A DNA stretch of 60,000 bases from Chrysomallon squamiferum (lineage: Eukaryota; Mollusca; Gastropoda; Neomphalida; Peltospiridae): contig CM022673.1 in NCBI GenBank assembly GCA_012295275.1, forward strand, positions 24,874,761 through 24,934,760, written 5' to 3'. A program made the position numbers and the translations under genes. Positions 52,674-60,000 of this stretch are shown piece by piece (position 1 is the stretch's first letter; each line of letters begins with the position of its first letter). The notes below the pieces were generated by a model that was given only the letters and a program-made list of their open reading frames with translations, had not been told where the DNA came from and did not search any database.

Positions 52674-53233
52674 GAGCATCCCTCCTGGGATGTTTCGGAG
52701 TCTCCCAGATAAAACACAAGGGATGTAAGAGACTGGAGAGGAACCCGTCAAACTGCAGCGACGTTGCTGCTGCTGCTGCTGCTGCTGTGAGTGACAGCAA
52801 GAAACACAATGACAGGAAAAAGATTTCACAGGATGATTCCAGAAGACAGGATGATGACTATGAGAAGCAAGTTGGTTATTCCATTAAAAGACATCATCGG
52901 ATGGGAGACTGCGACAGACCTCGCACTGACTGCGAAGCGTCTCGTAAAAGATCTCGAATAACCTACAGGAGGATTCCCTCAGAGGACAGTCTGGACTGTG
53001 GATTCGAACCCAGGAGATCCCACGTAGCCTACAGAAGCCTACCGCCAGGGGGCAGGTCAAACTATGCCTACCAGCAGAACAGGCCTGTTTATGATTACAG
53101 AAGACTGGCCCCGGAACGCAGGCTGGTTCCTCACAGACACCAGTACTCACCTCCCAAACCTGTGCGAGGCATTCTGAAAAAGACGCCGTTTAATGGTTAC
53201 TATGGATACAGATACCAACCGTTGTACTTGGAG
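52670..53233 (+). CDS. SRCIN1-like: Alternative exon: second Tyr/Arg-rich N-terminal region
   Basis: The frame is open from 52610 to the donor TTGGAG|GTAACT at 53233/53234 and ends in phase 0, so it joins the 55548 exon directly. I place the start at ATG 52670 (MRASLLGCFGVSQIKHKG), making it an alternative first exon. An acceptor-like TTATCACAG at 52637 would instead let it follow exons A-D in phase 1, replacing the 39418 exon. The protein has a seven-Ala run from GCT codons, a basic, acid-mixed centre, and three related motifs: ITYRRIPSED, VAYRSLPPGG and YDYRRLAPER. It ends KPVRGILKKTPFNGYYG. It is basic and probably disordered like the 39418 exon, but shares no long sequence with it. No family is recognised. 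Confidence 0.65.
52764..52787 (+). repeat. Coding (GCT)n repeat, poly-Ala
   Basis: Seven GCT codons between two valines in the alternative exon. A length polymorphism here would change the alanine number without breaking the frame. Confidence 0.9.
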
Positions 53234-54414
53234 GTAACTTGGGTTTTCTATCCTTAGGTTGCGAATTTAATGTCGTATTCTTAGTTCCCAGTAATTTTAT
53301 TTTAATTTGCAGGTTCATTTTAAAAATGGAATATAAACTAAGACAAGACAAATGAGGTTTTTTTTTCTACTAAAATTCAGGGGTTTTTTATGTGGAATTT
53401 AATGGCAGTTAATGCAGATGTTCCATATTAGATTTATGAATATCTTCAATATATGTCTAAAACACCAGTTATAAAACAATATGCAAGTCACTTTGAGATG
53501 ATGGAAAGCTCAAATGCATCATGTCAAAATATATTTTTTTTTTATTGTTTTATTTTAACAATAATTTTCAATCAAAAAAAAAAAGATTAAAATTTGTTTA
53601 AATATTGTCTTTTTTAAACTGTTGTCAAAGTATTTTTTCCTGTGTACTTTTTCTCTTTACTCACAAAAAAAATAACGAATTTCATTTTTCTTTTTTTTAA
53701 TTTTCTGTTTGTGGATCCAAAAAATAAATTAGCTTTTTTCAAAACTGTTAACAAATTTGAATAACTTTTTTCTTTCTTCTTCTTCAGTTTATGCTTTTTT
53801 TTTTTCTTCTGTTGGAACAAATTATTATTTTTTATGTTTACATTTCCTTTCAGTTTAAACACCAAATACAAGCAATAATTAAAAAAAAATAAAAATAACA
53901 AAGGAATCCCCAAAAACAAAACAAAAACAAACAAAACAACAAATTTCTTTTGTTTTGTAAAGAAACTGTGTCAGCCAAAATTTGAAGACATCAGTGTTGT
54001 CTGACATTAATAATGGCTATTGTTACCTTACACTTTCCTGACAGCTCTGTTCCCATTGCACTCGAATGTTTTCAGTTTTGAGAGAATGTAGGGGGGGGAA
54101 ACAGGTAAACAATAGGCAAACTGGAGTTGGAGACAATGGCCAAACACCAAGTGCATGTTATCCCAACACACCAAGTTTGCACGTACTTAACCCTAACACA
54201 ACATTTCTGTAACACACGGGAAGAAACACAGCTTGTGGGGGTCTGCAGTGAAAATTGTGATGTTGTCTCATATCTTATGATGATGATGTTATTATTGTTG
54301 TTGTTATTGTTATTTATAATAATGGAATATGATGATGATGATGATGTTTAAAAAGAATGATAGCATTGTTATAATGTTTATAAAATATTATTGCTTTTAC
54401 TTCTGCTCCTGCCA

Positions 54415-54441
54415 CTACTACTACTACTACTACTACTGCTG

Positions 54442-54481
<40 letters not shown>

Positions 54482-54522
54482 TACTACTACTCATACTACT
54501 ACTACTCATACTACTACTACTA
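54415..54522. repeat. (CTA)n array with CTACTACTACTCATA sub-repeat
   Basis: Triplets of CTA, then three tandem copies of a 15-bp unit, CTACTACTACTCATA. Confidence 0.95.
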
Positions 54523-55268
54523 CCATTAACACCCTCACCTCTACTGATAACTTAATAACAAATACTAATTAAAACAACCACGAAATAGTTTTATTATTTA
54601 ATGGTTGTTTTAAATTATCTTCTAACTACAGACTTCTAATTCAAACAGTTTATATATTTTTTTAATTCTTTGCATTTGTTATAGGGCCTGTTTTTTTTTT
54701 TTGAAGTTATTTAAAATATTTATTTAAGACTTGCTGCATTGTAATATGAACCTGTTTTTATGCTGCTATGCAAAGCAAACATAAATATGCAAAATGCTAA
54801 ATAAATTAACATCTTTTTTTTTTTTTCTTCTTTAACATTTTCTTACAAAATGAGTTTCTTTGTGTCTGTTTTTCTGAGATTTGAGACTCTGAAATGTTTG
54901 AAATGAATAATAATGTGTTTTAAAAACGATTCACTTACATGAATAATTAATCCCTCTTTTACAGCTTTTCTTGCTTTCAATGACCAAACTTGGCATGTTT
55001 GTGTATGCATTAACTTTCTCTTACCTTCCAAAATATAACCCATCTTGATACAGATTTGATCTTACCTGAACAAATATCATCCAACTTCACTAATTAAATC
55101 TGTTTCTTTTCATGGCTCACAAACTAATCTTTTAAAAATAATCTCTTTACATATTTATTTTAACATTTCTCTCAGTGAATTTTAAACCTTGAAGCTTGAA
55201 TTGCTTGTATTCACCTTTCATTAAAATTTGTTACCTGTACAATTTTCTGAGCAATTCTTATTGACATT

Positions 55269-55457
55269 TGACCTCAAAATTGTAACCTTGACCTCAAAAC
55301 TCAAATGACCAGAACTAAATTCTCCTTGCATCGACTATTGGTAATCTGTACATTTTTTTCTCTGTGACTTATAATAAATTTCTCACTTGACCATTTTATT
55401 TTTTCGGAACATTTAACCTTAACCTTGACCTTGACCTTACTGTCGAAACCTTGACCT
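55269..55457 (-). promoter_or_regulatory. Cluster of nuclear-receptor half-sites
   Basis: TGACCT (AGGTCA on the - strand) occurs at 55269, 55289, 55426, 55432 and 55452. The two central sites are adjacent, and several carry the TCAAGGTCA extension preferred by monomeric receptors of the FTZ-F1/ERR type. The cluster lies 90-280 bp upstream of the conserved exon. CTTGACCTTGACC-type repeats are common in invertebrate introns, so function is uncertain. Confidence 0.3.
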
Positions 55458-55547
55458 TTTTTAAAACTCTGACTGTTGCTCGATCCTGGCCTCTACTAAC
55501 CTGGTGTTCAGTTGCGTGGCTGACTCTTGGTTTGTGGTGTTTTCCAG

Positions 55548-55655
55548 GAAAAGGAAAGGAAACGTGAAGTCTTCATGGAGCTGCTGGCTCACAGGTACCC
55601 TGAGTATGCAGACAAAATCAGTGGTCACTACAGTGACAGTGGATACCGGCCCAAG
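55548..55655 (+). CDS. SRCIN1-like: Conserved SRCIN1/KIAA1217 N-terminal block exon
   Basis: This 108-bp exon (36 codons, phase 0 at both ends) lies between TTTTCCAG|GAA and AAG|GTCAGT. It encodes KRxVFMELLAHRYPEYA followed by a GHYSDSGYRPK tail. The vertebrate family has a block of the form RKR-[DE]-AF-x2-HLK-x-KYP-x-HA followed by an I/L-x-GH/Q segment, so charged-AF/VF, a leucine pair, RYP or KYP, and GH are all matched. In SRCIN1 this block follows RRHTV by about 20 residues, just as the 39418 exon would supply when spliced here. It precedes the Aip3-like domain, not present in the window. It is the strongest evidence for the gene's identity and is shared by every proposed isoform. Confidence 0.8.
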
Positions 55656-58600
55656 GTCAGTGTGTCATCATCATCATGTCATCCATCATTTCATTCACAT
55701 TCATTCACATTTAAAAAAAAAAATGAAAATACTGTTCACGTTTGATTAAAGATTTTAAAAATCGTTATGTTGAAAACAAGCATGTTTGTGACCTTGTTTT
55801 GGTGAGTTATTTATCAAGAATCAAAGCAGTCATGGAGATGTACTGACTTGTTTTGTTGTCATGGGCCACAAGTTAGAGGATAGTGTACTAATAGCATAAT
55901 AGTGCTTGCATTTATGCTGATACCAAGTTAAACAACATACATTAATTATAGACAATATATGTAAGGAAAGAAACATTTGGATCAGCAATGTTTTTGTAAA
56001 CACCAGTTTTATGTTGTTATTCATATACAAATGTCTTTATTTTACAACTTTTTTTTATTTTGTTTTGTTCTGTTAATTCGCTCCTAATAGTATTTTTGAG
56101 AGTAAACAATAGTTAAAACTGGTTAACAAGTTAGTACACGATGCACTGACCACAAATACACTGTAGTTGTTATTGTTAACAGGTTTTAACAGCTGGAGAC
56201 CGATACACGACCATAACACTCTGAATTTCTTGTTCAAGCACCACTTCGTTTAACATGTGATCTGTTTATTTATTCATATAAACTGCTCTCTCGCTAGCCA
56301 TTCAAGACACATTAACCCCAGATAACCTCTGCCTGCGAAAAGTCAGTTCGTTTGACAATAGAAGTTAAAATATAAATCTCCATTTTTCAATTGTGTGCAG
56401 AAAGAATGATCTTTCAGGCAGCACCTGCAGTGTTAACTTGATGACATGGGACACGAGAATGCAAGTGTGTCGAACACTGGAGTACATTAAAACTGCTCTG
56501 TAAGATGAGTAGTTCATAAAAGACGAGAAGTTTTTTTTTTTTTATCATTTTTTTTTTTTTTCTTATTAGAATATGACTCATTCAAGGTTATAAAATGATG
56601 ACTCAAAAATGATCTATGTCCTCTGAAAGCTTCACGGATACTGTGACTAGGTGGGGGACTGGGGCAGGTTTTTGTGTGTCACTGTTTGTTATCTTTGCTT
56701 GGTGAATGTTAATAAATGTCATAGTTTTTTCTTAGACTTGAATAAAACGATTAGAATTTCTTTAATACAGAGGTAAAAAAAAAAAGAAATTAAAAATCAG
56801 GTGCAAAAAGAAGTTGACAAGACTTATTTTGTTTATGTTTTAATACTTTGTCATTTCTTGACTGAATGTGAAGATCTGTATAATGACTGAATGGATAATT
56901 TGTCATTTCTGAGTTCACATCTTAAAAATGTTGTTTTTTTGGGGTTGTTTTTTAAGGAAAATACAGAAATTTTTTATTATTTGTGGGTTAACTGACCTGT
57001 ATAATAACTGCCTACCTTGTGTATTATTTGTCCTGTTTACAAAAATATGATTATTTTCACATGTGGTGAAAGAGTACGGGATGAAAAGCAATGTTAATTA
57101 ATACAATTATAGATACTTCAAAAATAGACCATACTTTGTGATGTCTAGTGCAGTTATAACTAAAAATACATAGCCAAGTCTGATTGTTTTCTTTGTTTTT
57201 TTTAGTCTTAAATTATTCTTGTACCAAATGTTTTGGAGCACAGCAATTTTGATTGAATATTTTATTGTTTTGAACTACGGATGTTATTTTTGAATTTAAT
57301 ACTTTATGATTTTAAAGACTTTTTTTTATATGTAAAAACTGCAGAGAACTGTAAAGGCAAGCAATTAATCGATATCTATTCAGAATAACTGATAAAAAAA
57401 ATCTTTGTGACTAATATAAGTAGAGATAAATTAAAAATAATTGCTGTGTATACAATATATCATAATAATGAAGAAAAGAAGGAACTTTTAGAATAACTAA
57501 ATGTTTTGTGTTTAATGTCCTATCATAAAACACGGGAAGACAAATTCTAAATTAACCATGCACTTGATACATTTCAGTCTACAGTTCTTATCACATGCTT
57601 CAGATCCACACCATGAATATAAAAAATCAACCTGCCATTAAACCAAGGGCTGTTCTTTTTTGATTAACAACGAGATTTTTTTTAGATTTTTTTTCCTTCC
57701 CATAGGCAGGAAAATGAATGACTTTGTCTGGAGCAGAAGAGATAGATTACGCAATAGACAAAAGTTCAAAACAGCACTTGCATAAAACCGTGTAATCACT
57801 TGTATGTACAAGAATCGAGAAAAGTGACAATTACAGTTTACATAATGGTCTGTAACGGAAAGGAATGAGAAGTGACACATGTTGTGTTGTTTGTGACAGT
57901 GTCACATGGGCAGCATGTGTCACAATTCTAACGACCTGCTATCCTTCACACTTCATTACCTTAAATCTGCCTCCAGCTCTGATTATCTCCCATAGATTGA
58001 ACTCTCCTCCAGCGCTGTATTGGTCATTAGTTGATGGGTTATCAGGGTAATTGTTGTCTTTACTGACTTTATAGTCTGGTATTAGCAATGTGGCAGTTTT
58101 ATCTTCGTTTCAGAACTCGCCGATGTTGTGAGATTTCAAAAGATGTTTCTTTTTTCTTTCCTCTTGGTTTTTGTTCAGATAAACTGTGGAATTTTATTTG
58201 ATACCAATTTATACTTGTCTAAAAAAAAAGTTAATATTAAAATAATGAAATTAATAATCTAAGAAAATTTTAATTTAATAAGAAAGAAGAAAAAAGAAAA
58301 ATGATGATGTTCATGATGATAAAGTTTTACATGGTCAACAAATCTCACCTGACTTTATTTTAATTAACAAAATTATATAATTAGTTATAACTCATGTTTT
58401 TTTTTTTTTCATTAGCTGATACGTTTTAAAATTAAAATAATTATTTGTCAAAAAAATAACCAACATAGTTTGGACATAAAAGACAGATGGCTACTAATAT
58501 GTAATTGACTGGATTTTTTTCGAGAAATATCTATTAAAATTTGTAAACAAAATTTTTGTTTTTAAAAAATTGTAAGAAGCAAAATTAATAAGCTCTTGAT

Positions 58601-60000
58601 GTAGTGCGATCCCACTTCATTGATAAAATTGCTAATTACAGCTTCAATGGGAAAATGAGTTGCTGAGGTACAAAGCAATCAAGATTATTGACAAGCTATT
58701 TATAATTCCATTGTTGTGAGTTTTCTATCACACGGGTGTCATATCAATGTTATTTACGGTGCCATGTGTTGTATTTCACTGCAGCTTTGTTATTAACTGT
58801 GCAGCTATTTTCAGTATACTCTTCCCTTTCAGCTTATTAATACAATTTCATTTTGTTAAAAAAAAAAATGAATTCTGTTACAGAAGTCGTTTTGTCGTCC
58901 TTGTAACGTGATAAATGAATTTATTTAGTGCTTTTGATTGTTGTAATAGAAATGAATATTAAATGTGAGAATTATGATGATGATGAGGAGGAGGTGGTGG
59001 TGGAGGGGAGGGGATGGGGAGGTAGTGGGGGGAATGAATTAGTGGGGAATGAGTAAGTTCAAATTTGCTGAATGATGGTGATCATCAGAACTGAAATAAT
59101 TGTAAAACCAATAGTAACATGTGACATCAATTCTTCTGAAAAAATAGTAACCACAGTAAAATGATAACAAGTCACATTTGAAGTGGTCAAGTACATGGAA
59201 AGAGTAACAGAAATGTCATCTGCATGATGCTTTGGTTTAAAAAAAATAACTGATCTATCAAAATAGGCTTAGATGATTGCCTAGAGTGGTTTAAGTTTAA
59301 AAATAACAAATTTAAAATTACTAAAATAACTATAGCCCATTGGAGAGTTGTTTCAAACCAGTTAAATTCAGAGATCCAAGATGTGGTCTAAATATGTTCT
59401 GTAGAATAATCCACTTGAAACATTTAAAAAAAAAATACATAAATATCACTAGGATGAAAAACAACATATTGCTTTCAGGAATGATCAACCTCTGTAGAAA
59501 AACAAGTAATGCTTTAATCTTGCTACTATTTATTAAACACTGTAAACAGCTTTTTCCCCAGATAACTGTTTTCTAATTGTTAGGACAGAAATCTGCTCAA
59601 AATCTGATCCTAACAAGCTGCTTTGTTAGTTTGCATTTGTCATCTGACATTCACACAGAAATAACGTGTAGGCAGGATAGAGCTGAATGGATATTTGTAT
59701 ATCAGTAACTTTTCATTACTTTTAATTATCAGCAATTTCTAGGTGTCAGGCATGTGTAATGTAATGATAACAGAGAAGAAATAACATATTGCTATTGCAG
59801 TCACTATTTTTAGGAATATTTAACGATCACTCTGTCCAGTTAATGCTCTAAGACTGAGTATTGATTCTGTTGTGTCTTACACCTATACTGTAATCATAGA
59901 ATGACAAACTGTTTCATTGTCTTACAGCAGAGCTTTGATGGTAGGTTTGTTGTGATAGGTTTTTGTATAGGTTTATTGTCGTGTACAGTTCTGTGTGTGA
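55656..60000 (+). other. Intron after the conserved exon, incomplete
   Basis: AT-rich sequence without a recognisable exon up to the window end. A purine-rich GATGATGAGGAGG stretch with G runs lies at 58975-59040. No start of the Aip3-like domain was found. Confidence 0.6.

Larger units (their letters stand above)
53234..55547 (+). other. Intron before the conserved exon
   Basis: AT-rich, with poly-T and poly-A runs, a CTA/TCATA triplet array (54415-54522) and a cluster of TGACCT sites (55269-55457). It ends with a perfect TACTAAC branch-point-like sequence at 55494-55500 and the acceptor GGTGTTTTCCAG|GAA. Confidence 0.75.

Noticed and set aside
52884-53150. 88-residue - strand ORF
   Set aside because: Antisense shadow of the alternative exon.

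Overview
The window is eukaryotic, AT-rich and dominated by introns, microsatellites and minisatellites. I place it in a lophotrochozoan, most likely a mollusc. The reasons are the dispersed motif AGTTATCTCCCTT (about 8751-8763; its reverse complement AAGGGAGATAACT is very common in mollusc genomes), relatives of it such as AAGGGAGACAAC, many tRNA-derived SINE-like copies, and the long introns. The species cannot be named from the sequence alone.

I see one gene, on the + strand. It is the 5' portion of a homologue of the vertebrate SRCIN1 (p140Cap, SRC kinase signalling inhibitor 1) / KIAA1217 (sickle tail) family. The call rests on the exon at 55548-55655, whose protein resembles the conserved N-terminal block of that family, and on an RRHTV motif at the end of the exon at 39418-40762, which also precedes that block in SRCIN1. 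These two exons join in frame across a 14.8-kb intron. The Aip3/Bud6-like domain and coiled coils of the family must lie beyond position 60000.

Layout: 1-5554 is a 5' flank with a diverged tandem duplication, a CRE/E-box cluster and AT-rich arrays. Between 5555 and 30693 there are four separate candidate first coding exons (5555-5762, 11991-12090, 27080-27113, 30645-30693). Each has an ATG and a consensus splice donor, and each ends after the first base of a codon, which is the phase required by the acceptor at 39417/39418. The large exon 39418-40762 encodes a basic, disordered region with at least eleven [VIL]-Tyr sites. A second alternative exon lies at 52638-53233 and has the same downstream phase. 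The shared exon 55548-55655 follows. The model is a locus with several promoters feeding different N-termini into a common scaffold protein.

The exon at 39418 is not open in one frame: a -1 shift is needed near 39614-39620, where an A-AAG-GGA heptamer sits. This is either a one-base sequence error, a real allele, or a frameshift site. Everything else is intronic or flanking sequence with repeats. No gene on the - strand, no RNA gene, no CRISPR array and no intact transposase was recognised.
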